Part shown: one piece after another, positions 1 through 6,018 of the stretch
How positions within the stretch are numbered: the stretch's first letter is position 1
How the letters are laid out: each line of letters starts with the position of its first letter
Source of the DNA: Deltaproteobacteria bacterium
GTDB taxonomy: Bacteria > Desulfobacterota > Binatia > Binatales > Binataceae
Assembly (NCBI GenBank): GCA_021799555.1
Contig: JAJZAG010000207.1
Coordinates: forward strand, 1-6,891
Length of the DNA: 6,891 bases
Direction of reading: 5' to 3'
Position numbers and translations under genes: made by a program
Notes under the pieces: generated by a model
What the model was told of the DNA's origin: nothing
The model's database searches: none
Seen by the model: the letters and a program-made list of their open reading frames with translations, nothing else

Positions 1-221
1 GCGAGCGAGATTGTGGTGACCGCGTCGGCGAGGGTGCGCAGCGGCAATTCGTAGCCGCCGACGCGCGCCGGAGTCGGGATACGGAACATCCCCGCCTCGC
101 GCATTGCGGACAAACTCTCCGCGACTAGCATCCGCGCGTCGTCGCACGCGGAGGCGTTGCGCGTGAGCACGGGAGCAATCGCGGCGGCGCGCCGCATAAT
201 TTCCGCACGATCGATCTTCAT
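1..221 (-). CDS. Acyl-CoA dehydrogenase-like flavoprotein, N-terminal part (cut by window edge)
   Basis: The first 73 codons of a minus-strand gene are visible; the rest lies beyond position 1. The product starts MKIDRAEIMRRAAAIAPVL and continues with an amphipathic helical stretch, then SLSAMREAGMFRIPTPARVGGYE at about residues 37-58. The pattern 'alanine-rich helix ... ALREAGLFRL..P..YGG.E' is typical of the N-terminal helical domain of acyl-CoA dehydrogenases and of the related class D flavin monooxygenases such as HsaA. Those enzymes bind FAD or FMN; which reaction this one performs cannot be read from the N-terminus. ATG at 221 is the only usable start, because an in-frame TGA lies four codons upstream. 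No well-spaced Shine-Dalgarno site precedes it. It is divergent from the GH1 gene across 177 bp. Confidence 0.72.
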   Translation of the reverse strand, partial: MKIDRAEIMRRAAAIAPVLTRNASACDDARMLVAESLSAMREAGMFRIPTPARVGGYELPLRTLADAVTTISL

Positions 222-398
222 CGCATCGACTCAGCTCTTGCGGCCATCCCTCCCGAGCGGATCAGTCGTAGCGCTCAGAATAGTTTGCGGCAAGTGCGGC
301 AGTCGCGTGATTGGGATGACGGGCGACTTGCGCGGGCGCCGATTGCCGGACCGCGTGCGCCTCGCGCGGCGCGGGGCGGGTATGCTAACAAGCGGCGT

Positions 399-1760
399 AT
401 GGCGTCGATGAAATTTCCTGAAGGTTTTTTGTGGGGCACGGCGAGCGCGTCATATCAGATCGAAGGGGCGTGGGACCACGACGGCAAGGGCGAATCGATC
501 TGGGACCGGTTTTCTCACACGCCCGGCAAGATCAAGAACGCGTGGACCGGCGATGTCGCGTGCGATTTCTATCATCGCTACAAGGAAGATATCGCGACTC
601 AGGCGGAGCTGGGGCTGAACGCCTCGCGCATCTCAATCTCGTGGCCGCGCGTGATGCCCGACGGAAAGGGAAAGCTTAATCCGAAGGGCATCGATTTCTA
701 CAGACGCGTCGCCGACGAATTGCTCGCGCGCAAGATCCAGCCCTGGGTAACGCTCTACCATTGGGATTTGCCGCAGGCGCTCGAGGATGCCGGCGGATGG
801 ACGAATCGCGATCTGGCGGGTTACTTCGGCGATTACGCGGCCGCGTGCGTCGGCGCGCTCGGCGATCGCGTCAAGCATTGGATGGTATTCAACGAGCCCT
901 GGATCTTCACGATCTTCGGCTATCTCTTGGGGATTCACGCGCCCGGGCGGACCGAGCCGGCCAATGCAATCGCGGCGACGCACGTCGTCAATCTAGCGCA
1001 GGGCCTCGGCGTGCGCGCGCTGCGCGCGGCGCGCCACAAGCCCGAGGCGGTAGGAACCGCGTTCAGCATGTCGTCGGTCGAGCCGTTCACGAATTCCGCG
1101 GAAGACAAAAGCGCGGCTGAAAGATGGCATCGCTTCAACAACCTGTGGTTCCTCGACACTGTTATGCGAGGCGAATATCCGAAGGTCGAGGACGGCGGGA
1201 GGCTCGCGGAGCAGATCGATATCCGGCCGGGCGACATGGATACGATCAAGTCGCCGCTGGATTTTATCGGGATCAATCTTTACTTCCGCAGTATCGTCGC
1301 GCACGAGGACAACCCGGCGACGCTAAACGTGCGCCAGGTGCATCCGGAGACCAAGGAGCTGACGGACTTCGGATGGGAGATTTCGCCGCGCGCGTTGTCG
1401 GACATGACGGCGACAATCGCGACCAGGTATCCCGGCGTGCCGATTTACATCACGGAAAACGGATGCTCGTACGGCGACGCGCCGGGCGCCGACGGCAAGG
1501 TTCACGACGCACGGCGAATCGATTTCACGCGGCGCTATCTTGCGGAGCTATGGCGCGCAATCCAGAAAGGCGCCGACGTGCGCGGCTACTTTCATTGGAC
1601 GCTGACCGACAACTTCGAATGGGCGGAAGGTTTCGCGCAGCGTTTCGGCATTGTCTACTGCGACTTCGATACGCTCCGTCGCACGCTCAAAGACAGCGGG
1701 CGATGGTACGGGCAAATCGCGCGCAGCAACGCGCTCGATCGCGATCCGGGAGCGGGCTGA
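399..1760 (+). CDS. GH1 family beta-glucosidase / beta-glycosidase
   Basis: A complete glycoside hydrolase family 1 enzyme of 453 residues, the normal length for bacterial members, which hydrolyses beta-glucosides such as cellobiose or aryl glucosides by a retaining mechanism. The protein begins MASMKFPEGFLWGTASASYQ, the usual GH1 opening, with sugar-binding Q20. LYHWDLP contains H121. VFNEP supplies the acid/base E166 and ITENG the nucleophile E353. HWTLTDNFEWAEGF contains W400, E407 and W408 of the glucose subsite, and the family ending LKDSGRWY follows. No signal peptide is seen, so it is probably cytoplasmic. The open frame reaches back to 285, but the extra N-terminal residues have no family match. 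ATG 399 or ATG 408 is the real start; neither has a good Shine-Dalgarno site. Substrate range (gluco-, galacto- or other glycosides) is not decided by these motifs. Confidence 0.96.
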   Translation: MASMKFPEGFLWGTASASYQIEGAWDHDGKGESIWDRFSHTPGKIKNAWTGDVACDFYHRYKEDIATQAELGLNASRISISWPRVMPDGKGKLNPKGIDFYRRVADELLARKIQPWVTLYHWDLPQALEDAGGWTNRDLAGYFGDYAAACVGALGDRVKHWMVFNEPWIFTIFGYLLGIHAPGRTEPANAIAATHVVNLAQGLGVRALRAARHKPEAVGTAFSMSSVEPFTNSAEDKSAAERWHRFNNLWFLDTVMRGEYPKVEDGGRLAEQIDIRPGDMDTIKSPLDFIGINLYFRSIVAHEDNPATLNVRQVHPETKELTDFGWEISPRALSDMTATIATRYPGVPIYITENGCSYGDAPGADGKVHDARRIDFTRRYLAELWRAIQKGADVRGYFHWTLTDNFEWAEGFAQRFGIVYCDFDTLRRTLKDSGRWYGQIARSNALDRDPGAG

Positions 1761-1767
1761 GCGTGCA

Positions 1768-2349
1768 ATGAGCGGCGCCGAGCTGCTGCTATGGATTCAC
1801 GTGCTCGCGTGGGCCGCCTATTTCGGCGCGCAGATCGCCGTAATCTACATGCTGATCCCGGCCGCCGAGAGTGCGCCCGACGAAGCGCATCGCCGCGCGA
1901 GCCTGATCGTGGGGTTCAGGTTCTACAATCCGTTCTCGATCGGGATGCTCGGGATTGTCGTGATAAGCGGCGCGATGCGGCTGACCGATCTGAAGGCCGA
2001 GATGAAGTTCGATTATTTCGCGCGAATCGGAGAGCCGCTGGCGATCAAGCTTGGTCTCGCGTTCCTGTTGATCTTTATTCAGACCTACATTGCATTCGGG
2101 CTGGCATTCCGAATCGGACGCCAGGAAGAAGTCGCCGCGCACGGCGACGGGCCGGCGTTCAGCGTCGCGCAAGTAAACTCGATGCTCGAGCGGATTCGCG
2201 CGATGGTATGGGTGACGATTGTACTGACCGCCGCGATCGTGCTCGTATCGATAACTATGGTACGCCGCGCGGCAGTAGAGCCGGGCGCCACGCCGCGCAT
2301 CTCCGCGCGCGCCGCACTCGTGCCCCGAGGATTTAACTCGGACGAGTGA
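1768..2349 (+). CDS. Four-helix CopD/HemJ-like integral membrane protein
   Basis: A 193-residue protein with four hydrophobic segments at about residues 6-31, 52-71, 90-114 and 145-165. Helix 1 reads LLLWIHVLAWAAYFGAQ with a buried H11. Helix 2 ends in ISGAMRL, and helix 3 begins with LAIKLGLAF containing K94. A histidine in the first helix, a G-x-x-R/M ending of the second and a lysine at the head of the third resemble the CopD/HemJ-type membrane family, some members of which bind heme or are linked to copper handling. That assignment is from pattern memory and is moderate. The start is ATG 1768, seven bases after the GH1 stop, which suggests cotranscription. An open frame extends upstream inside the GH1 gene but encodes no plausible membrane protein. 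The tail (about 166-193) is polar and arginine-rich, probably cytoplasmic. No functional link with the glycosidase is evident. Confidence 0.75.
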   Translation: MSGAELLLWIHVLAWAAYFGAQIAVIYMLIPAAESAPDEAHRRASLIVGFRFYNPFSIGMLGIVVISGAMRLTDLKAEMKFDYFARIGEPLAIKLGLAFLLIFIQTYIAFGLAFRIGRQEEVAAHGDGPAFSVAQVNSMLERIRAMVWVTIVLTAAIVLVSITMVRRAAVEPGATPRISARAALVPRGFNSDE

Positions 2350-2383
2350 TCGGCGCGCGCTCGCGGCGCGGGATAATCAGGGT

Positions 2384-2563
2384 TCAGGCGAGCGCCAGGA
2401 GTGAGGTAATCAGGTAAGCGAGGGTGATGAGGCCAAAGGCAACGCCGGGAAGCTCGGTTAGGAAGCTGTTTTGCGCGAAGCGGATGTAGTCAGTCGGCAC
2501 CGGCGCGTCAGTGGCGGGGGTCAGTCCAGCAAACTGAGTATGATTGGTGGTCGTCGCGTTCAC
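2384..2563 (-). CDS. Small single-helix membrane protein, 59 aa, downstream paralogue
   Basis: A GTG-started gene of 60 codons including TGA. The product opens (M)NATTTNHTQFAGLTP and has a polar, proline/threonine-rich first half. From about residue 37 it reads ELPGVAFGLITLAYLITSLL and ends ALALA-like directly after the hydrophobic stretch, so it looks like a C-terminal single-pass anchor without a charged tail. A Shine-Dalgarno GGGAG lies nine bases before the GTG, and no in-frame ATG offers an alternative. It aligns without gaps to the gene at 2596-2775, with 29 of 59 residues identical and the helix the best conserved part (P39, G40, F43, G44, L45, T47, A49, Y50, S54, L55). It lies 32 bp behind that gene, so the two are probably one transcript. 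No cysteine or lysine is present. I do not recognise the family; the paralogy is the main evidence that it is real. Confidence 0.82.
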   Translation of the reverse strand: MNATTTNHTQFAGLTPATDAPVPTDYIRFAQNSFLTELPGVAFGLITLAYLITSLLALA

Positions 2564-2571
2564 GATGATAA

Positions 2572-2577
2572 TCTCCC
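2572..2577 (-). promoter_or_regulatory. Ribosome binding site GGGAGA of the downstream small gene
   Basis: GGGAG is followed by nine bases and then GTG at 2563. This site decides the non-ATG start. The leader layout CAACT-2 nt-CGGGAG-9 nt-start is the same as in the upstream paralogue. Confidence 0.75.
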
Positions 2578-2595
2578 GTCAGTTGGATTTCGTTG

Positions 2596-2775
2596 TCAGG
2601 CCAGGGAAATGAGGGAAGCTACGATGTATGCGATCGTGAGCAGTCCGAATACGAGTCCTGGCATCTCGTTGAGCCAGCTATACTGGGCCAGGCGAACCGC
2701 GTCGCTCGATGCCGCGGCTTCCATCGCATCCGCATACCCCGTCAGCCTTGCCTCGTTGGTGGTAGTCGCGTTCAT
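2596..2775 (-). CDS. Small single-helix membrane protein, 59 aa, upstream paralogue
   Basis: An ATG-started gene of 60 codons including TGA. The product begins MNATTTNEARLTGYADAMEA, an acidic, alanine-rich and probably helical first half. NEMPGLVFG then leads into the hydrophobic segment LVFGLLTIAYIVASLISLA at residues 41-59, which ends the protein. The shape is a short polar domain plus a C-terminal membrane anchor. There is no cleavable signal peptide, no cysteine and no lysine. The ribosome binding site GGGAGGA, eight bases before ATG, is among the strongest in the window. The neighbour at 2384-2563 is a diverged copy of identical length. The pair is read away from the AT-rich spacer at 2776-3085, which should carry its promoter. 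Guesses such as a small subunit of a membrane complex, a stress peptide or a membrane-active peptide cannot be separated from sequence alone. Confidence 0.85.
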   Translation of the reverse strand: MNATTTNEARLTGYADAMEAAASSDAVRLAQYSWLNEMPGLVFGLLTIAYIVASLISLA

Positions 2776-2782
2776 TTTAAGA

Positions 2783-2805
2783 TCCTCCCGGAAGTTGACT
2801 TCGGG
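2783..2805 (-). promoter_or_regulatory. Ribosome binding site with overlapping leader hairpin of the upstream small gene
   Basis: The Shine-Dalgarno site GGGAGGA occupies 2789 down to 2783. Immediately before it the minus-strand RNA can fold as CCCG-AAG, loop UCAA, CUU, bulged C, CGGG (2805 down to 2787). The three last G residues of the stem are the first three of the Shine-Dalgarno site, so folding would partly hide it. The ribosome site is clear; the regulatory role of the hairpin is inference. The downstream paralogue keeps CAACT and CGGGAG but lacks the CCCG partner, so the stem is not conserved between copies. Confidence 0.5.
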
Positions 2806-2926
2806 TGGCTAAAGCATCGACCATGCCATTGAAAAACTCTCGATTTCAGAAGGGTAAGCCACTTAGCTACCTGTGCAAAATCCGCACGGAAACGAGAATA
2901 GTTGAGGAAAATCAAGGTATAAATGG

Positions 2927-2951
2927 AAATCGCGATTTGCGAGACGCAAAT
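2927..2951. repeat. Overlapping palindromes, operator-like
   Basis: AAATCGCGATTT (2927-2938) is a perfect 12-bp palindrome. Its right arm is shared with a second perfect inverted repeat, ATTTGCG-AGA-CGCAAAT (2935-2951). GGAAAT at 2925-2930 and ATTTCC at 2950-2955 form an outer pair. Such nested symmetry in a divergent spacer is typical of a dimeric regulator site, but no regulator gene lies in the window. Confidence 0.45.
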
Positions 2952-3085
2952 TTCCTATTTTCTAGTTTCGCGTTAAATTTCGATTTTTGCGAAAAACTGC
3001 AAGGTCCTGCCGCAGTCAATCTCATGCACGCGACTTGGTGGGCGCAATCCTTTTAACCGCCGCCGCGATCTGCGAGAGTTTCTTC

Positions 3086-3853
3086 ATGATGGACGACACG
3101 CCGTCTAATTCTTCATCGCGCTCGACCGGCGAGCTGAGCGCCTCGACGATTCCGGAGTCTGTCGCGAGTGGACAAATCCCGCGCCGGCGGGGCGTCAGCC
3201 GCGAGTCGTTCGTGCGGGCGGGTGAGCAACTGATTTTTGTGACCGCGGTGATCGGCGCGGTGGCGATGGGACTTGGGATAACCGACTACTTCCGCGACCA
3301 TCGCTACATCTCGGCTTACCTGATCGCGTACATCGGATTCCGCTTTGCGGATTTGATGGTCGGTGAAGATTCGGGTCATCGCGCGGAGCCCGCCGAGGCG
3401 CACGCGCAGCGAATTATGACCGAAATCGCAGTGCTGATCCTGTTCGCGGCGGCGCCGTTTGAGCGCACGTATCTGTACGGCGGCGAGCCGGCGAAGTGGG
3501 TGGGCGCGCTTGGGCTATTGCTCGAGCTCGGCGGGTTGTGGCTCGCGCTTGGTGCGCGTATTCAATTGCATTTCTTTTCCTCGGACAAGAGCGGATGCGA
3601 GCGGATGATCCTGGTTAAGACGGGATTCTTCCGCTACGTGCGGCATCCGGTGTATGCCGGCGTTCTGCTGGTGATATTCGCGTGGCCGCTTGAGTTCGAG
3701 GCGCCGATTGTTGCGATTCTTACGTTGATAATCGGGATGCTGATTGCGCGCCGGCAGATCGCGGCCGACGAGGCTACTCTGGCGGCGCGCTTTGGCGCGG
3801 AATTTGAAGAGTACCGCCGAGCGACCGACGCGCTGATCCCAAGCATCTGGTAG
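3086..3853 (+). CDS. Isoprenylcysteine / phospholipid methyltransferase-like membrane protein
   Basis: A 255-residue protein with a serine-rich, disordered-looking N-terminus (about 1-40) and then hydrophobic segments at about 48-66, 74-92, 110-122, 138-158 and 190-222. The C-terminal part has the ICMT/PEMT-type signature: TGFFRYVRHPVYAG with R186, H187 and P188, a long hydrophobic hairpin, then an acidic DEATLAARFGAEFEEY with E229, E239 and Y243. In that superfamily this region binds S-adenosylmethionine at the membrane surface and methylates a lipid or a prenyl-cysteine carboxylate. Bacterial members have varied substrates, so none is proposed. ATG 3086 is chosen because GAGAG sits seven bases upstream; ATG 3089 is also possible. 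The open frame runs back to 2987, but that part lies in the AT-rich spacer and does not resemble the family. It is divergent from the small-protein genes and convergent with rnhA, with 25 bp between stops. Confidence 0.8.
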   Translation: MMDDTPSNSSSRSTGELSASTIPESVASGQIPRRRGVSRESFVRAGEQLIFVTAVIGAVAMGLGITDYFRDHRYISAYLIAYIGFRFADLMVGEDSGHRAEPAEAHAQRIMTEIAVLILFAAAPFERTYLYGGEPAKWVGALGLLLELGGLWLALGARIQLHFFSSDKSGCERMILVKTGFFRYVRHPVYAGVLLVIFAWPLEFEAPIVAILTLIIGMLIARRQIAADEATLAARFGAEFEEYRRATDALIPSIW

Positions 3854-3858
3854 CTGCG

Positions 3859-3874
3859 CCGCCTCGAACGGCGG
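3859..3874. terminator. Short GC hairpin between convergent genes
   Basis: CCGCC (3859-3863), loop TCGAAC, GGCGG (3870-3874) lies between the stop of the methyltransferase-like gene and that of rnhA, which face each other. It has no T tract on either strand, so it is at best a weak bidirectional terminator or pause site. Confidence 0.3.
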
Positions 3875-3878
3875 ATGC

Positions 3879-4445
3879 TCAAGCGCCGCGCGCGCGGCGT
3901 TGGCATCGGGCGTGATTGCAGAACTTTTCGCCGGCGCGCGAGCCGATAAATTCGCCGCCGCAAGCCACGCACTTGAGCATCGTTTCGCCGGGTAAGAGCA
4001 TCGACGCGGGCATCGCGGCCTCCGGCTTGCGCTCCAGCAGATGGCCCTTGGCGCCCATCGTTGCGAGCGTGTCGGCGCGCTCGTTCAGTTGGTCGCCGGC
4101 GTGGCCGCGCACCCATTCGAACGTGACCTTGCGCATCGCGGCTTCGGCGTCTAAATCGCGCCATAAGTCGAGATTGGCGTTGCGTTTCCATCCGCGCGAC
4201 ATCGTGTTGATGACGTACTGGCTGTCGCTGCGCAGAATCACCCGAGCACCGGGAGGGATGGCGCGCAGCGCCTCGATCGCGGCGGTGATCTCCATCTGGT
4301 TATTGGTGGTATGGCCGCCGTGGCCATTGAGCTCGATCCGCGAGCCGTCGGGGGCGGCGATCACGACCCCCCAACCGCCGGTGCCGGGATTTCCGTGACA
4401 TGCGCCGTCGGCGTATGCGAGGTAGCGATCTTCGTGCGCGGGCAT
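3879..4445 (-). CDS. rnhA: Ribonuclease HI with C-terminal zinc-ribbon-like tail
   Basis: An RNase HI of 188 residues, which cleaves the RNA strand of RNA-DNA hybrids (R-loops, primers). The catalytic set is complete: D13 in YADGACHGNPG, E52 in NNQMEITAAIEAL, D74 in RSDSQYVIN and D125 in NERADTLA, with H115 in VRGHAG. Two features differ from the E. coli enzyme. First, the segment from SQYV to LW is about 13 residues shorter (INTMSRGWKRNANLDLW), so most of the basic protrusion is missing. Second, the protein continues past the usual domain end (about residue 130) through a linker into KCVACGGEF...EKFCNHARC, with C159, C162, C176 and C181 arranged as a C-x2-C / C-x4-C zinc-ribbon-like module. 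The open frame extends to 4496, but M at 4445 gives the normal RNase H start and avoids overlap with glgA. It lies 11 bp behind glgA and is probably cotranscribed. Confidence 0.93.
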   Translation of the reverse strand: MPAHEDRYLAYADGACHGNPGTGGWGVVIAAPDGSRIELNGHGGHTTNNQMEITAAIEALRAIPPGARVILRSDSQYVINTMSRGWKRNANLDLWRDLDAEAAMRKVTFEWVRGHAGDQLNERADTLATMGAKGHLLERKPEAAMPASMLLPGETMLKCVACGGEFIGSRAGEKFCNHARCQRRARGA

Positions 4446-4456
4446 CGGGGATGATC

Positions 4457-5914
4457 TTACGCTGCGGTGCGCGCACGTGCTAAGGCGGTGAACCAATCAA
4501 GGTAGAGGCGCGCGGATTCGGTCCAGGAAAAATCCCGCGCGAAACAGTTCTGCATCAGCTTGCGCCATACCGGCGGTTTTGCGAACACGGCGGTCATTCG
4601 CTCGAGCGCGGCGATCATTTCTTCCGTGGTGTAGCCGTCGAACACGAAACCGGTGCCGTGGCCGGAAGCCGGATTGAATTCGACGACGGTGTCGCGCAGG
4701 CCGCCGGTGGCGCGAACCACCGGAGCGGTTCCATATTTGAGCGCGTACATCTGGGTGAGTCCGCACGGCTCGAACCGCGACGGCATCAGGAATGCGTCGC
4801 ACCCGGCTTGGATGCGATGCGCCATCGGGTTGTCGAATTCCAATATTATCCGGAACTGATCGGGATAGCGTTTTTGGGCGGCGCCGAAAAATTTTTCGAA
4901 CTGCTTGTCGCCACTCGCGAGCATCACGAGCTGAACTCCCAGTTTCATGACGTCGTCGAGCGCGTCGCGCACGAGGTCGGCCCCCTTCTGTGTGGTGAGC
5001 CGCGTGACCATCCCGACTAACGCACGATCGTCCCATCCGGGGAGCTTCAGCGAATCGCGCAGGTCGCGCGCGCAAACGCGTTTGCCGTCGGGGCGCGCGG
5101 GGACGTATCGCGCCGCGATCAGGTTGTCATGAGCTGGGTTCCATTCGCGGTAATCCGCGCCGTTCAATATTCCGACGAAGCGATCACCCTTGTTCCGCAG
5201 CACTCCTTCAAGGCCGAAGCCGAGTTCCGGGCCGGAGGTGACCTCGTGTGCGTATGAGGGGCTCACGGTCGAAGCGCCGTCAGACATGAGTATCGCGCCT
5301 TTCATCAGATTGACGCGGCCGAAGAATTCAAGACCTTCTACTCCGAAGTACGACCGATCGATTCCAAGGAGCGGAAAGTCGGCGGCGTCGCAAAGGCCCT
5401 GGAATGCGAGATTATGAATCGTGAAGACAACCGTAGCGCTCGAATAGCGCTCGCGCAGGGCGGCGTCGGCGCGTGCGATGATCGTGGCTACGGCAGCGTG
5501 CCAGTCGTGAGCGTGGAGAACGTCGGGCTTGATGAGCTCGGCGGCGACGAGCGCGGCGGCTTTGCCGAAGAAGATGAAGCGGCGCAAGTTGTCGGGAAAT
5601 TCACCGGTCGCGTCTCCATAGACGCCGTCGCGGTCGAAGAATTCCGCATGATCAATCAAATAAATCGGCACGCCGTGCGAATCGGCGGCGCGCAGCACGC
5701 GAAATCGATACGCGTCGGCGCCGAGATGCACGGTCATCAGGGATCCAACCGGCGTCGATGGGAGCTTGGCGAGAATCGATTTGTAACCGGGAACGATAAC
5801 GGCGGGATCCGCGCCCGCGTCTTTGAGAGCCGCGGGCAGCGCGGAAATTACGTCGCCGAGTCCGCCGACCTTTGCCCAGGGAGAAATTTCCGCCGCTACC
5901 ATCGCGATCTTCAT
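4457..5914 (-). CDS. glgA: Glycogen synthase (ADP-glucose type, GT5)
   Basis: A complete 485-residue GT5 glycogen/starch synthase that transfers glucose from ADP-glucose to the non-reducing end of alpha-1,4-glucan in the cytoplasm. The N-terminal domain opens MKIAMVAAEISPWAKVGGLGD with the nucleotide-sugar lysine K15 in KVGGL. It continues with HAHDWHA (134-140), FTIHNLAFQG (164-173) and the domain junction GILNGADYREWNP (248-260). The C-terminal Rossmann domain has VTRLTTQKG with R305 and K310, then PSRFEPCGLTQMYALKYG with catalytic-site E382, and RATGGLRDTV (401-410). Length and motif order are those of E. coli GlgA. The start fits the family exactly although the ribosome site is weak. It stands 144 bp behind the Rieske gene and 11 bp before rnhA. 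No other glycogen gene (glgB, glgC, glgP) is in the window. Confidence 0.97.
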   Translation of the reverse strand: MKIAMVAAEISPWAKVGGLGDVISALPAALKDAGADPAVIVPGYKSILAKLPSTPVGSLMTVHLGADAYRFRVLRAADSHGVPIYLIDHAEFFDRDGVYGDATGEFPDNLRRFIFFGKAAALVAAELIKPDVLHAHDWHAAVATIIARADAALRERYSSATVVFTIHNLAFQGLCDAADFPLLGIDRSYFGVEGLEFFGRVNLMKGAILMSDGASTVSPSYAHEVTSGPELGFGLEGVLRNKGDRFVGILNGADYREWNPAHDNLIAARYVPARPDGKRVCARDLRDSLKLPGWDDRALVGMVTRLTTQKGADLVRDALDDVMKLGVQLVMLASGDKQFEKFFGAAQKRYPDQFRIILEFDNPMAHRIQAGCDAFLMPSRFEPCGLTQMYALKYGTAPVVRATGGLRDTVVEFNPASGHGTGFVFDGYTTEEMIAALERMTAVFAKPPVWRKLMQNCFARDFSWTESARLYLDWFTALARARTAA

Positions 5915-5966
5915 AACGCGATCAGTAAAACATCCGCCGCGCCGCCGCGCCAGCGAGCGATCCGGC

Positions 5967-5992
5967 GCGACAGGTGTCGCCCGCTATTAGCG
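5967..5992. repeat. Two adjacent inverted repeats upstream of glgA
   Basis: GCGACA-GG-TGTCGC (5967-5980) and CGCTA-T-TAGCG (5982-5992) are separated by one base. They lie 53-78 bp upstream of the glgA start, where an operator or a structured leader would be expected. The first has 6-bp arms and the second 5-bp arms. The sequence background is GC-rich, so chance symmetry is possible. Confidence 0.4.
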
Positions 5993-5995
5993 AGT

Positions 5996-6018
5996 CAGGG
6001 CCGTTGCGGATTACCCTG
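5996..6018. other. Interrupted stem-loop between the Rieske gene and glgA
   Basis: CAGGG-CCG, loop TTG, CGG, bulge ATTA, CCCTG (5996-6018) can fold on either strand and lies 41 bp downstream of the Rieske stop. There is no run of T directly after it on the minus strand, so it does not look like a classic intrinsic terminator. It may instead be part of the glgA leader. Confidence 0.3.

Larger units (their letters stand above)
2384..2797 (-). repeat. Diverged tandem gene duplication (two units, about 212-bp period)
   Basis: The two small genes have starts 212 bp apart, identical length and gap-free protein alignment. Similarity reaches 22 bases upstream of each start: CAACT, two free bases, CGGGAG, nine free bases, then A/GTG. 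The first codons AACGCGAC and ACCACCAA are identical around a single T/G difference. The duplicated unit therefore included the translation initiation region. Roughly half the residues differ, so the duplication is old and both copies appear to be kept under selection. Confidence 0.8.
2776..3085. promoter_or_regulatory. AT-rich divergent intergenic region rich in palindromes
   Basis: This 310-bp stretch separates the minus-strand small-protein pair from the plus-strand methyltransferase gene and holds no convincing gene. Between about 2880 and 3000 it is visibly more AT-rich than the flanks. It contains AAATCGCGATTT at 2927-2938, ATTTGCG/CGCAAAT at 2935-2951, AGTTTCGC (2964-2971) facing GCGAAAAACT (2989-2998), and TTTTT-GCG-AAAAA (2984-2996). 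The shared core TTTGCG/TTTCGC suggests repeated binding sites for one regulator. TATAAA at 2918-2923 is a possible plus-strand -10 element, but no good -35 stands at the right distance. I could not place a minus-strand promoter confidently. An 83-codon open frame at 2805-3056 crosses the region but has no ribosome site and no recognisable product. Confidence 0.55.

Noticed and set aside
224..247. Nine-codon minus-strand frame (MAARAESMR) overlapping the start of the dehydrogenase-like gene by ATGA
   Set aside because: The GGGAGG before it is only one base from the ATG, too close to work, so translational coupling is not supported.
285..398. N-terminal extension of the GH1 enzyme by 38 residues
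   Set aside because: The extension is arginine-rich, has no signal-peptide or family similarity, and GH1 proteins begin near MKFPEGFLWG.
2356..2370. GC hairpin CGCGC-TCGCG-GCGCG between convergent genes as an intrinsic terminator
   Set aside because: Short arms of alternating GC are common by chance here, and no T tract follows on either strand.
2384..2775. The small pair as a two-peptide bacteriocin or type I toxin family
   Set aside because: No double-glycine leader, no immunity or export gene nearby, no antisense promoter recognised, no basic residues beyond one or two arginines. Only size and helix match, which is not enough.
2809..2829. Six-codon minus-strand leader peptide (MAWSML) upstream of the first small gene, with GAGAG seven bases before its ATG
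   Set aside because: Too short to judge; a single Trp is not an attenuation-type codon run, and no terminator/antiterminator pair is visible.
2805..3056. 83-codon plus-strand open frame across the intergenic spacer
   Set aside because: No ribosome site, no recognisable domain, and its composition follows the AT-rich palindromic spacer; it overlaps the expected promoters of both flanking genes.
4446..4496. N-terminal extension of RNase HI by 17 residues
   Set aside because: It would overlap the end of glgA by 40 bases and has no counterpart in RNase HI.
4497..5075. Second long minus-strand open frame inside glgA, and several plus-strand frames over glgA and rnhA
   Set aside because: Arginine-rich shadow translations of a GC-rich coding region, with no domain match and fully inside genes with complete catalytic motifs.
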